From NCBI GenBank assembly GCA_009801015.1, contig VHZZ01001464.1, positions 102,783 through 123,852 of the forward strand: DNA of 21,070 nt, given 5' to 3'. Below, piece by piece: positions 9,960-19,483 of the stretch. The DNA comes from Silene noctiflora (taxonomy: Eukaryota; Streptophyta; Magnoliopsida; Caryophyllales; Caryophyllaceae). Each line of letters starts with the position of its first letter. Position 1 is the first letter of the stretch. The notes under the pieces are model-generated. The model was not told the DNA's origin. It worked only from the letters and a program-made list of their open reading frames with translations, and made no database searches. The position numbers were made by a program, and so were the translations under genes.

Positions 9960-11549
9960 TTGAATACCTAAGACAATTGTATGCCTAATGTAATTTTCAT
10001 ATCAAACTTGTTCATGTACTCGTAAGAAAATCCGAATATATGTTATTTAACTTGTATTAATCGTAATTGTTATGATAAGGTATATGATGAAATATTTGAA
10101 GTAATTAATTTGAACGTTGAGTTTAATTAATCTTTGTTTTATGTATATTGCAATTTGAATGTCAATAAGCTCAAAGATATATGAAAAAAATATAATTAAG
10201 GATGTGTTTAGATTTTAGAACACGGTTGAAAAATAAAACATTCGATTAATTAAGGTCACATATACTTACAAAAATCGGAATAAGGAGTTGATTGTTCAAT
10301 GAATGAGTACATTTTCTAAAAGTTGTATTCTCCATAATTGGTTTATGAAAGGAGAATTCTAAACATAGGGAGTAATTTTTCATAATTTAAAAGGAACGAT
10401 AATTTTAAATAAATTTAATACGTTACAATAGCACGACATGAACCAAACATAAGATTAACGAGTTAATTTGCAATATGCCAATCAATTTAATAAAACGAGC
10501 ATGTACCAATGTCATAATCTAATTTATGAACTTATATTTTGTCAACAAGGAAAAATTCTTGGGTACAACGAGTGTATCACGTCATCGTATATTCTAACGA
10601 GAGTAGTACAACTAGGCACATTGAGTATGTTTATATGCAACTATATAATCCGATTACAACAGGTTTTAATCACGACCGTATTATAAAACATTTTACAACC
10701 TTCCTTTTATTTCTACCCTTTCAATTTATTATGAGTACCGTTCTTAATCGAGAGTTCGAAACGGTCTTAAACAAAAATTTGTGACCGACTATCCCTATGT
10801 ACTAGATGACCTAGATATACTCAGGGTCAAGATACAATCATAGCTTAAGACATGACAAAATCATTGAAACTGTGCCAAAAATCTAATCATACCCACAATT
10901 CCCATCATCCCACCCATAGGATCTCACAAAGCATTGCACCTAGCCTACAATTGCGCGTGTTCTCATAACAGCATTACCTACTTTTTCTTACCACTTTTCT
11001 ACCTCTTCCTTGCAAATTAAACCTCCAAATTTTCTCAATACTATGAACTTTCAAGTGGTATCAACTACTTCCATGGTATAATAAAAACAATAATTTGGTT
11101 ACACATAATTAATCACAATAATTAAGAGGTAAATAATCCGAAATCTTTTTTCTAAAATTGTCGGCTCGATCAGTAATTATCATTGTTTGAAATACATAAT
11201 TCAAACACGGATAACTAATGACAGAACCGAAAAAATATCATCTTATATAAAATTCCCAAGGGAACCCATTATTTGATTAATCTCTTTGTTTAATTATGTG
11301 GGTCTTCTTATGTTCCTTCTTTACTCCATTTTTTTGCCAAGAAAAAAAAAAAAGGTCAATTATTTTATTAATTACACTTCCTTAGCAACAATCATGTCAT
11401 TTTCAAGCTTCCCATTTGAATGATATTTCTAGGTGCATGAATCTATTAACAACTAATATTATCCAAAACATTAGTTCAATTTTACACGCTAACCTTCTTT
11501 TTTTGGGAATCTTTGTTCATCATCATCTGATTTTTTTCTTCATTTTTAG
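9960..11549. other. Intergenic stretch between the Yippee-like genes
   Basis: The left part is the AT-rich 3' flank of copy 1. A possible degraded MITE lies at about 10202-10373, with TGTTTAGA-like ends in inverted orientation, but I saw no clean target duplication. An imperfect 31-bp stem-loop is at 11161-11230. A CT-rich region before 11549 is probably the leader of copy 2. No other gene was recognised. Confidence 0.5.
11161..11230. repeat. Imperfect 31-bp inverted repeat with 8-nt loop
   Basis: The left arm (11161-11191) begins TCGGCTCGATCAGTAATTAT. The right arm (11200-11230) matches its reverse complement at 24 of 31 positions, and the arms enclose ATACATAA. It lies about 0.5 kb upstream of the second Yippee-like start codon. 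It could be a relic of a small inverted-repeat element or a promoter stem-loop. I see no transcription signal. Confidence 0.55.
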
Positions 11550-11680
11550 GTAATTAATGTTTGATGGGTTTTCCTTTAACTGCATATGATCAGTTAATTT
11601 TGATCTAAAGTTGTGATTTTTATGCTTAATTTTTCAGTTTAATTGATTTTATTAATATGGGTTTTTTTTTTATGTTTCAG
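11550..11680 (+). other. Probable 5'-leader intron of Yippee-like copy 2
   Basis: A donor AG|GTAATT at 11549-11555 and a T-rich acceptor TTTTTTTTTATGTTTCAG ending at 11680 frame a 131-nt intron. It ends 24 nt before the start codon at 11705. Intron-like T-richness and good splice consensus support it. Transcript evidence is lacking. Confidence 0.5.
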
Positions 11681-11704
11681 GGGTTTAAGTTATAAGTGAG
11701 TTTG

Positions 11705-12841
11705 ATGGCTGAATTGAGTGGTCCAAGAGTTTATAGCTGCTATAATTGTCGAAATCAAGTTTGTCTTCATGATGATATTATTTCCAAGGCTTTTCAGGTA
11801 TATTAATCCATTTTTAACTACGTTGTTTTACTCCCTCAGTCTCAATTATTTGTTTAATATGCCTGACATAGAATAAAAAAGGTAAATAAATGAATGAGAC
11901 GGAGTCACGAAGGGATTAATGTTACTTTTGCATAACTAGCTTCTTTGAGTGTGCTCAATTTTGGTTGGATGATTAAGGTCATGTGTTGTCTAGTACTATA
12001 CCCGGACCGGTATGGTGTCGGATACTTGTCGTCGAGTTTGAGTAACACAAGGTAATTTTGAACAGTTGTATGGATGCATCATGGACTGTGAGTCTGTGAC
12101 TGTGTTAAATATCCGAGTCTGAGCAACATATATATTAGTGCAATTGTTGCCATTTTATTGATGCATCATGGATTAAGGCTACGGTATGAATTAAAAACCG
12201 ATTTCTTTATAGCTCTGTGTTAATTTTGAGAGACATTGGGTACAGGCCTTATTTGGTTGGGCGTCCCTCCTTGTAACCCGACTTTTGTTGGCTCGACTTC
12301 TGAGTCTCATTGCCCCTTATTGTGGTACCCATTACCTCCTCCATCGGCATGGGGGACTTGCACCCTTACCGCCTTTTGCATCATGGATTTTGACTGTATT
12401 AAGAAGTTATACTAACCAAACAATGGAAAATTTCCATTTCCTTTCCGCTATCCAAACATATCCTTAGCCTAGTTGTCGCAGAAAGTCACACATCTGTTTA
12501 TTCCCCCCTTAGTGGCCATGGAAGCTTTTTAGGCATCGGATTTTTTATTTTTTTTGTTATGTTCATGATTATGTTTATTATCCAATGTCCGTGATGCAAT
12601 GCTGTAATTTTAGGGTAGACATGGCCGTGCGTTTTTGTTCTCCCATGCAATGAATGTTGAAGTTGGACCTAAAGAGGATAGACCACTTATGACTGGTCTT
12701 CACACAGTTGCTGATATCTTTTGTGGTGATTGCCGTCAAGTGTTGGGATGGAAGTATTTACGCGCTTATGAATCGTCCCAAAAGTACAAGGAAGGCAAAT
12801 TCATATTCGAAAAGTCCAAAATTGTCAAGGAAGATTGGTAG
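11705..12841 (+). CDS. Yippee-like zinc-binding protein, copy 2 (106 residues, two exons)
   Basis: Exon 1 is 11705-11797 and exon 2 is 12614-12841, joined in phase 0 across an 816-nt GT-AG intron. The protein starts [16 protein letters not shown] at residues 12-15 and CGDC at 68-71 are spaced by 52 residues. The core motifs [36 protein letters not shown] and QKYKEGKFI agree well with the family consensus, so this copy looks like the conserved member of the pair. Exon 2 has exactly the same length (228 nt with stop) and the intron sits at the same codon as in copy 1, which points to tandem duplication. It probably acts as a small cytosolic or nuclear zinc protein; partners are unknown. The larger intron carries a short Stowaway-like remnant and other repeat debris. 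Confidence 0.93.
11829..11905. mobile_element. Short Stowaway-like MITE remnant in the Yippee copy 2 intron
   Basis: TACTCCCTCAGTCTCAATTA at 11829-11848 is a Stowaway-type left end. The stretch ending ATGAATGAGACGGAGT near 11905 is its inverted counterpart, but the final GGGAGTA is replaced by TCACG. Only about 77 bp remain. The right terminus is degraded, so this is a relic rather than a mobile copy. Confidence 0.5.
12248..12466. mobile_element. Possible degraded Tourist-like insertion in the same intron
   Basis: The left edge CCTTATTTGGTTGGGC and the right edge TATCCAAACATATCC form an imperfect inverted pair of the TTTGGTT type seen in Tourist elements. The enclosed DNA is more GC-rich than the rest of the intron. 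I found no convincing target duplication. Confidence 0.3.
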
Positions 12842-13754
12842 CCGCTTAATAAGCTTCCATAACACTTCGTATGGAATGCCTGTAATTGCTTTTAACTCGT
12901 TTACCTTGTATAGATGTCCCAATCTTAAGTGTTCATTCCTGATCCGTATTCTATGTCCTCGGGCCTTGCTGTAAAATACTCTGTCTTTTGTGAATGAAAA
13001 AGCGCATTGTTCTTCCCACAAGCTCATTGTTCGAAAGTTGCTTTGAATAAAGCTCCTAGTCTACACTCATCCGCATTTCAGTTCTGTAAATTCGGGGTGA
13101 ATTAAGAGAACACGCTGTAATTCTGCATAATAGATGACGTTGGTATTTTCTTGTTTCCAGTTATCTTTACTGACCAGATTCTCCATAAGCACCTATCGTT
13201 TTCTATTACTACAAATCGCGCATGCCAGAGATGTTAGGTCTCTGAAGCGATAATACCAGAAGAAGATGCTATTTGGGTGTTGTATGTGTGAAAAAAAAAG
13301 ATTTTCTGATTTAGGTTCATTCTGAAACATGGTCGCCGGATTTGTTATAAATACGCCCCTTACTGATTCGCGATTTGTTCTTTGAGTATGTTTGTTATAT
13401 GTAGTTTCAGTACGCGACAAATAGAATTTGCTCTCAACGATTCGCGATTCATAGGGCTACTCGAGTGAATCCGGTGACCCTGCTAACTATTTGACATAAG
13501 AGTAAACCTGCAAATTTTGCTTAGAAACATGCTTCCTATTTGGGATACACTACCATTTGCTACAAGCACCAGCCCAAATTACAACTTGATCTATTTCTTA
13601 ATATCCAATTAACCATCATTCACTTCCATTCTTTAAAATTAACAACAAATATTTTGAAAAATAAGGCTAAAACTATGAAAGGGAGGTTAGTACTTTCTAA
13701 ACACTGCCGGCAGCAAAAAGTGGAGATCTTGGAGGAGATGGGTTCTTCTCTGAA
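12842..13754. other. 3' flank of Yippee copy 2 and spacer before the LRR relic
   Basis: The first 150-200 bases are the likely 3' untranslated region of the Yippee-like gene. No other coding signal is visible. An inverted repeat spans 13331-13479. The remaining sequence is AT-rich. Confidence 0.45.
13331..13479. repeat. 149-bp block bounded by 12-bp inverted repeats
   Basis: GGTCGCCGGATT at 13331-13342 is matched (11 of 12) by AATCCGGTGACC at 13468-13479. Inside, GATTCGCGATT occurs twice (about 13365 and 13440). This could be a small non-autonomous DNA transposon, but the flanks show no clear target duplication, so the class is unknown. Confidence 0.45.
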
Positions 13755-14680
13755 CTGATTCATCCAATTCTTCCTCATTTTACGATTGTGTTGCATCACT
13801 GTTAGTAGCGGGTTCAATGCGAATCTTAGGAATATGTTGTTGAATTTTATGTCAGTCTTCACCGGATGGTTCCTGGCATCTCTCGGCAAGCTCCCAGGAG
13901 CATTGTTTTAGAAATAGTGACTTCAAGTTGGATAGGTTGCTTATCTCCTGCAGCAAAGATTTCAATCTAGGGCAATTATCTATATTAAGGCTTTCGAGGG
14001 AGGTAAGGCTGTCAATCCACTCTGGAACTGCCTCAAAAGCTTTACTGTCATGCACGCTTAGGATTTCCAAAGCCGGCATACCTCGAAACTCCTCAGGCAG
14101 GCGTTCTGTTTAATTCTCGTGAAATTCTAGCTCGAGAAGCAAGGGAAGGTAGCTTTTGAGGAGAATGGCCGGTTGTCTCTGCCAAGCAGCAACATTTGAA
14201 GGCACCAATGTTTGTACTGCTTTCATCCAACATGGCAACCTCTTCCCCGCATAGTTCTCTATCCTCCGAATTTTGAGGTCAGCATCGGGTTTGAGGTTCT
14301 CTAGCACCATCTCGTCCTCTATTCTGCTCCCTCTAAACTCCATACAAAAGTGCGTAATCTCTTTACTTTAAAAATTAACAGCCTCGGCTTCTGAAACAAT
14401 ACCCTTGATTGGTCAACCAAAACGATTGTCAAAATACCAATAAGATTATCAAAGCAACTTAGGTCTGCTAAACTACACGCTGAATCAGCCTCGGATCCAC
14501 CGAGACTGGTAGAGTTGCTTGGTTTCATCACAATGAAATGGCCTTGTGTTTCAAGACCAGCTGCCAGTCTCCTTGGTCATATGTCTCAAACTTATACAAC
14601 CATCGAGGTCGAGACTCGAGGTGTCTCAAAATACCAAAAAGTTTGTTGCATTTAGATCCCGTGGCTAGGAGTTATTGTAT
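13755..14680 (-). pseudogene. Truncated LRR-region copy of the adjacent CNL resistance gene
   Basis: Reading the minus strand, it matches residues of about 650 to the C-terminus of the intact CNL at 15326-18523. The best segments are GLETQGHFIVMKP, FRGSRIEDEMVLENLKPDAD, RLPCWM, ILLKSYLP, EAVPEWIDSLTSL, LKSLLQEISNLSNLKSL and CQEPSGED. A one-base deletion near 14403 shifts the frame. Stops lie at 14370-14368 (TAA), 14112-14110 (TAA) and 13854-13852 (TGA, where the intact gene has the Trp of DWPKIQHIP). About 139 codons of the LRR are missing at about 14218, between CWM and the segment aligning with VVAEQTRGSSNV. The 3' flank also resembles that of the intact gene (ATTCTTCCTCATTTT). Homology fades above 14680, and no NB-ARC or CC region is present. 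It is a dead 3' fragment from tandem or unequal duplication. Confidence 0.88.
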
Positions 14681-15038
14681 GTCAAAAATTTTTTTGACCG
14701 TAGTGACCATATCTTCTGGTCAAGAGTTCCAAACTCAACAATATATATATTTTTTTTCAAATCATAGTCCTCTCGAAAAGATGACCGATTTGAAAAAAGA
14801 GAATACCGTTATTTTACGAACTCGCAAACAAGAGTTATGGTTACTTGAAGTTTTCCGGTTGAAAAATATGGGTATTTCGTGAAAGTGACAAACCTCGGGA
14901 TACCATGTGAATTTTTCCGGAGCAAAAGGGTACTCCGTAAATAATGGGCACCTGGTTACATTACTTACAGGGGGTGAATAAGTTTTAAAATAAAATACAT
15001 GGGAAAACTAAAAAGAGAATAAATACAATACTACTACA
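14681..15038. other. Gene-free spacer between LRR relic and hAT-like MITE
   Basis: No NB-ARC similarity continues from the relic into this spacer. It contains an AT microsatellite-like run near 14741-14758 and one TACTCCGTA motif at 14931. The plus-strand open frame over 14538-14882 has no recognisable domain and overlaps the relic, so I do not call it a gene. Confidence 0.45.
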
Positions 15039-15241
15039 CTCAAACCTAGGGGCGTCTAAGGCCCCGGGCAACCACGGGCATGGGAACCAGGCCTGCGGTT
15101 TTGGTCACCAGATTTAAAAGCTTTATTGATGAAATTCGATACAAACCTCAAAGTATAATATACTTATGCATTCATATTTAGGACCTCATTTTCTTATATT
15201 GCAGTGGACCTCCATTTGTTTTAAGACGCCCTGCTCAAACC
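15039..15241. mobile_element. hAT-like non-autonomous MITE, 187 bp, with perfect 8-bp target duplication
   Basis: The element is 15047-15233. Its ends TAGGGGCGTCTAA and TTAAGACGCCCTG are inverted copies with two differences. They are flanked by CTCAAACC at 15039-15046 and 15234-15241. An 8-bp target duplication and short TA/CAGGG-type terminal repeats are the hallmark of the hAT superfamily. The interior is GC-rich at the left (GGCCCCGGGCAACC) and AT-rich at the right, without coding capacity. It sits 85 bp beyond the stop codon of the CNL gene and could lie in its 3' untranslated region. The perfect duplication suggests a fairly recent insertion. Confidence 0.85.
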
Positions 15242-15325
15242 ACGTGATCAACACGTCAACTAGCACCACTCTCTGGATAGAGATTAGCTATTCACTTGAA
15301 TCATTCTTTTCATTCTTCCTCATTT

Positions 15326-18300
15326 TTAGCGGGTTTGAATGGTAATGTTAGGAATATGTTGGATTTTGGGCCAGTCTTCTCCTGATGGCTCCTGGCATCT
15401 CTCAACAAGGTCTCTTGAGCATTCTTTAAGGTATAGTGTCTTTAAGTTGGATAGGTTGCTGATCTCGTGTGGCAACGATTTCAATCTTGGGCAATTACTT
15501 ATAAAAAGGCGTTTCAGTGAGGTAAGGCTGTCAATCCACTCTGGAACCGCCTCCAATGCTTCACAGTTGTGTATCCCTAGGGATTCCAAAGAAGACATAC
15601 CTTGAAACTCATCAGGAAGATGTTCCATTTGACTACTTTCAAAAACTAGGTGACGGAGCCTGGGAAGGTAGTTTTTGAGGAGGATGACTGGTTTTCTATG
15701 CTTAACGGGCACATTTGAAGAACCACGTGTTTGCTCTGCTACCACCTTGGTTGTGCCAAAAACAGAGAGACCTAGTAAATAATAAATACCTTGTGGAAAC
15801 ACGGGAGCCAATGAAATGACTAACTCCATGTCCATTGATACTCTATTCAATTTGGGAAATAGAGGCATCCATTTCATGAGTTGATTTTGACTCCTTTTTT
15901 TAGCAGAGCCTGCCATACTCCACCATCCTTTAAATTTAGGTATGTCCCTCAGGGTGAGACTTTCAAGGGACGGGAATAAGAGAGTTGTAGGGTCACTTTT
16001 GCTGTTACTGCCATTTTCTATGTACTCCACCTTATCCAGCCTCTCTAATCTTAGAAACAATAGATGAGGGAGTCTTCCAAAGGAACACATATATATGCAT
16101 TCTTTGCAATCAACTATTTCAATTTTCTTGAGATTTGGAAGCCATAAATGGATTCCTTCTCTCATCCAACATGGCAACCTCATCCCCCCGTACTTCTCTA
16201 TACGCAGGTACTCTAGATCAGCACCGGGTTTAAGATTCTGTAACACCATCTCGTCCTCTGTTCTACTCCCTCTAAACCTCATAATAAAGCGTGTAATCTC
16301 TTTCATGTTCAGTTTTGAAGCTTTGGCTTCTGACACTATATCCTTTGATCGATCGGCCAAAACGATTGTCAACTCGCCCTTAAGATTATCAAGACAGCCT
16401 AGGTCTCCTAGATCACACGCCATTTTAGCCTTAGATCCATAGGGAGTGACAGAGGTTCTTGGTTTTCCCACAACAAAATGGCCTAGTGTTTCAAGACCTG
16501 TCAGTCTCCGCAACCCCTTTGGCAGATGACTCAATTTGTCACAACCAAGAAGGTTAAGGTGTCTCAGCATCACTAGCTTGTTTATGCCCTCGGGTAGCTC
16601 TTCAAGGCTTTCACAGTTGGATAGGTCAAGTAAGTACATATTAACTAGCTGTGTAATTGATTCGGGGAGTTTGCAGATAGGGTTGTACGAAAAATCGAGG
16701 TACCTCAAGTGGATCAGTTTGCCTATTGATCTTGGCAGTTTATTAATCCCTAGCCTATGCATTCGCAGTACCCTCAAAGACTCAATTCTGAATATAGATA
16801 CATCATTTAATGGGAAAAGTCTAACTTGCTTGTTAAAGGAAGGCATATAATAACCTGATGAAAGAGGAAGAAGGAACGATTTCAACTGCTTGATTTTGAA
16901 TACTGATGATGGGACTTTCAAAGACGACTCATCTTCTGCTAAATTGTATGATACATGACAAACTCTTTCATCAAATTCGTTTGTATTTGAATCTGCCATC
17001 TTATACTTAAACCCACCAATCGAGAGCACTAAATCATGCATCAGGCTGTGCATCCAAAAATCGTCAGGGCACTTAAACCCATCCCTGTCATCACAGTCGA
17101 AAAATCCTCGATTTAGCAAGCACAACACATATCCTTCTGCCACCTCCTCTACACTTTGATTAGCATACTCGCCCTCAACATATCCCATGGCAATCCAAAG
17201 AGGAATGAGCAAATCTTTTCTAAAATTGAAACCCTTTGGGAACAAAGAGCAGTATGTAACACACAGTTTTAGCCCCGTACCTAATTGATCATAACTGAGT
17301 TTTAGTGTGCCCGTGATGTCACGGCCATAGGTTGAAAAATTTGCAAGCTGATCATCCCTAAAAGCTCGCCATTCCCGGACTGTATGTTTCCCAGCTAAAA
17401 GGCTTCCAATTGCCCGTATAACAAGGGGAACTTTAGGACACATCTTTGCAATATCTTTCCCGATGGCCTCCACCCCTGGCTCATGCCACTCTGTAGCAGC
17501 CACATATTGAAAGAGCAGCAAAGAATCGTCATGTCCTAAATCACTAACCATGTGTGGTTCTTGGGTCCCAATAACTCTAGCAACTGTTACGCTACGTGTG
17601 GTAAGGAGAACTCGACTCCCCTGAGCCCCGACTCTGAGCAGTGTTCTCAGGCTTATCCATTTTGATTTCAAACTGTCGTCATCCCATACACCATCCAAAA
17701 CAAGTAGAAATCTCTCCCCAGCAATTGCTTGATGTAGACGCCGTTGGAGCTGATCGATCTCGTAGTCGAAAACTTTTTCATCAGTGGCACATGTCATCAT
17801 TTGCCGTAACACATCCTTGACATTAAAATCGTAGGTGGCGGAAACCCAAAGCTGCAAATCAAAATATGTTTTAATCCTTTCATCATTGTACACATATTGA
17901 GCCACCGTAGTCTTCCCAATTCCACCCATCCCAACAAAGGAAGCTACAGGGAGGACACCAGCAGCAGCAGAGGAGTCTAACAGCAAGCCTACCATCTTAT
18001 CCCTGTCTCCATCTCTTCCTATTATCATATCAGTACTCATATAAGACCCCGATACATTGCTCAATGTTCGGGTTTGGTTCAAAGATGACGAGCTAACTAT
18101 GCTTCCAAATTGGGCATGGTTTCTTGCAATGCAACTCAGTCCCCCCGTAATATCCTTGACTTTCCTAGCATCCTTGAAGGAGGAGATAAGTGGATTTGAA
18201 GTGGAAAAGAACAAGCGCGCCTCTTTGCTGAACTTACTTCCGCTCATGAGTTCTTTCTGCTTTGCTTTCGTGGATTTTTTATCTTGGAAATCGATTAATT

Positions 18301-18523
18301 TGGCAAGTCCACGTCCAAGCTTCTCAAGCATGTCTTGTTGAGAATGACTGAACACTGGTGATGAATCTGCATCAAGGAGGGTAGCTTCAATTGTATTTTT
18401 GATATCCCGAAGCCCTTTTATTTGGGAATCAAAGTCAGCTGCACCAACTATTGTTTTCCAAACTTTGGAACCTGTTTTTTCTCCAATAATTTTAAGCAAC
18501 TCAGTCACCATCGTTTCTGCCAT
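15326..18523 (-). CDS. CC-NBS-LRR (CNL, RGA-type) disease resistance protein, 1065 residues, intronless
   Basis: The start ATG (18523) has good context (AAAATGGC) and an in-frame TAG 12 nt upstream. A CC/Rx-N-like region covers 1-140, but the usual EDVID acidic motif is absent; the corresponding place reads LGRGLAKLIDF. NB-ARC, about 165-500: P-loop GMGGIGKTT (198-206), RNBS-A FDLQLWVS (221-228), kinase 2 LLVLDGVW (273-280), RNBS-B GSRVLLTTR (302-310), GLPL variant KVPLVIRAIG (364-373), RNBS-D CVTYCSLFPKGF (421-432), MHD (495-497). LRRs run from about 580 to 1055, ending IQHIPNITIQTR. Such proteins are intracellular NLR immune receptors: the LRR and NB-ARC hold an ADP-bound off state, and effector recognition triggers ADP/ATP exchange and cell death signalling. 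The second Walker B aspartate is Gly278, which may affect nucleotide hydrolysis. The open frame is complete; the pathogen recognised is unknown. Confidence 0.95.
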   Translation of the reverse strand: MAETMVTELLKIIGEKTGSKVWKTIVGAADFDSQIKGLRDIKNTIEATLLDADSSPVFSHSQQDMLEKLGRGLAKLIDFQDKKSTKAKQKELMSGSKFSKEARLFFSTSNPLISSFKDARKVKDITGGLSCIARNHAQFGSIVSSSSLNQTRTLSNVSGSYMSTDMIIGRDGDRDKMVGLLLDSSAAAGVLPVASFVGMGGIGKTTVAQYVYNDERIKTYFDLQLWVSATYDFNVKDVLRQMMTCATDEKVFDYEIDQLQRRLHQAIAGERFLLVLDGVWDDDSLKSKWISLRTLLRVGAQGSRVLLTTRSVTVARVIGTQEPHMVSDLGHDDSLLLFQYVAATEWHEPGVEAIGKDIAKMCPKVPLVIRAIGSLLAGKHTVREWRAFRDDQLANFSTYGRDITGTLKLSYDQLGTGLKLCVTYCSLFPKGFNFRKDLLIPLWIAMGYVEGEYANQSVEEVAEGYVLCLLNRGFFDCDDRDGFKCPDDFWMHSLMHDLVLSIGGFKYKMADSNTNEFDERVCHVSYNLAEDESSLKVPSSVFKIKQLKSFLLPLSSGYYMPSFNKQVRLFPLNDVSIFRIESLRVLRMHRLGINKLPRSIGKLIHLRYLDFSYNPICKLPESITQLVNMYLLDLSNCESLEELPEGINKLVMLRHLNLLGCDKLSHLPKGLRRLTGLETLGHFVVGKPRTSVTPYGSKAKMACDLGDLGCLDNLKGELTIVLADRSKDIVSEAKASKLNMKEITRFIMRFRGSRTEDEMVLQNLKPGADLEYLRIEKYGGMRLPCWMREGIHLWLPNLKKIEIVDCKECIYMCSFGRLPHLLFLRLERLDKVEYIENGSNSKSDPTTLLFPSLESLTLRDIPKFKGWWSMAGSAKKRSQNQLMKWMPLFPKLNRVSMDMELVISLAPVFPQGIYYLLGLSVFGTTKVVAEQTRGSSNVPVKHRKPVILLKNYLPRLRHLVFESSQMEHLPDEFQGMSSLESLGIHNCEALEAVPEWIDSLTSLKRLFISNCPRLKSLPHEISNLSNLKTLYLKECSRDLVERCQEPSGEDWPKIQHIPNITIQTR

Positions 18524-18649
18524 TTTGCTCTCCGACTACGTCTTCTGAATAGAAGGGTTTGCTTTTGGTATAGATTATTTGATTAGGTGTATTTCAATTT
18601 TCAAATGAGGGTTTGTGAGATGTGATAATAAAATCGTAAAGCTGAAGTA

Positions 18650-18657
18650 TTTTTATA
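18650..18657 (-). promoter_or_regulatory. Candidate TATA box of the CNL gene
   Basis: The minus strand reads CTATAAAAATAC here, about 127 bp upstream of the start codon. A transcription start about 30 bp downstream would leave a leader of roughly 95 nt. The match is good but the AT-rich setting makes chance matches likely. Confidence 0.45.
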
Positions 18658-19218
18658 GTTAAGAGGACGATCGATTCATTGGTACTATTTCTTGCTTACA
18701 GTCAGTTTATTTATATAGTTAATACGGAAATTTCCGGGAATAGCGAAAGAAATGACAGGAAAGTAAGTAAGAATCATACTGTTGGGTTCATTATCATGTT
18801 GAATTTTCTTATGAACATAAAGTCCTGCACTAATGAATTGATGTGTAGCAATAAGTCTTTCTTTGTACCCCATTTTCTTCCCACTTGCTACGCTAATTTC
18901 CAAGTAGCACCTCATTATGGGCATGAATCAAAAGGGTGTCCACCTCGTTATGTGAAGCACAGAGGTTCACAGGAATTGGGAAACAAATGAGAGGTTAGCA
19001 ATTAGATGATCAGTACTGTAGTTTCGGATGCATTACACTTGAATTTTATTTTGAGCACTAGGGCCAACGCGTTACTTGTACACTGTAGGCCATGTCGACG
19101 ACTCATGAATTGATGACGATAAAGGTACGATCAATAAACCAGATGATGGCATTACTAGTACTGTAACTTTCAGTAGTGATAATTTTATGCATAAATTATC
19201 TTTTGCTATGTAAAGGTA

Positions 19219-19341
19219 CACAAGCGCATTATTTACAATCTATTGGGGAGTTTTGGCTTAGTAGTTCATTAAGCTCAGACCGCTTTACTTTTTTTGGTGT
19301 CAAATGAGCCACAAGCGCAATAATTACAATCTATTGAGGAG
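19219..19341 (+). repeat. 32-bp direct repeat pair, 91-bp period
   Basis: CACAAGCGCA followed by about 22 bp ending ATCTATTG(G/A)GGAG occurs at 19219-19250 and 19310-19341, with 29 of 32 identical. The copies lie 0.7 kb upstream of the CNL start codon. Their meaning is unknown. Confidence 0.7.
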
Positions 19342-19483
19342 GTTGATTCGGATGTGACGCCTATTATTCACAATGCCTCCATCTTATTATTCTTATACCT
19401 CACGGGTTTCTCAAAAATAAAACTAATCAAAACATCTAAATTCCACAGACAATTGCAAAATAAAAAAATCACCTTTATAAATT

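Noticed and set aside
10202..10373. Possible MITE with TGTTTAGA ends
   Set aside because: The inverted ends are short and imperfect and no target duplication could be matched, so it is mentioned only in the spacer entry.
12635..12841. Short Yippee protein starting in exon 2
   Set aside because: Position 12635 is a TTG codon, and the first CxxC motif is in an upstream exon joined by a good phase-0 intron; the full gene starts at 11705.
13852..14343. LRR-containing open frames as a small functional LRR gene
   Set aside because: The frames are segments of one relic separated by stop codons and a frameshift, with no start, NB-ARC or CC region.
16095..16442. Plus-strand open frames opposite the CNL gene (also at 15339-15605, 16536-16850, 18057-18341)
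   Set aside because: They are antisense shadows of the long intact minus-strand coding sequence.
18679..18990. 103-codon plus-strand open frame upstream of the CNL gene
   Set aside because: No known domain, an overlapping open frame on the other strand of similar length, and no promoter or splice support.
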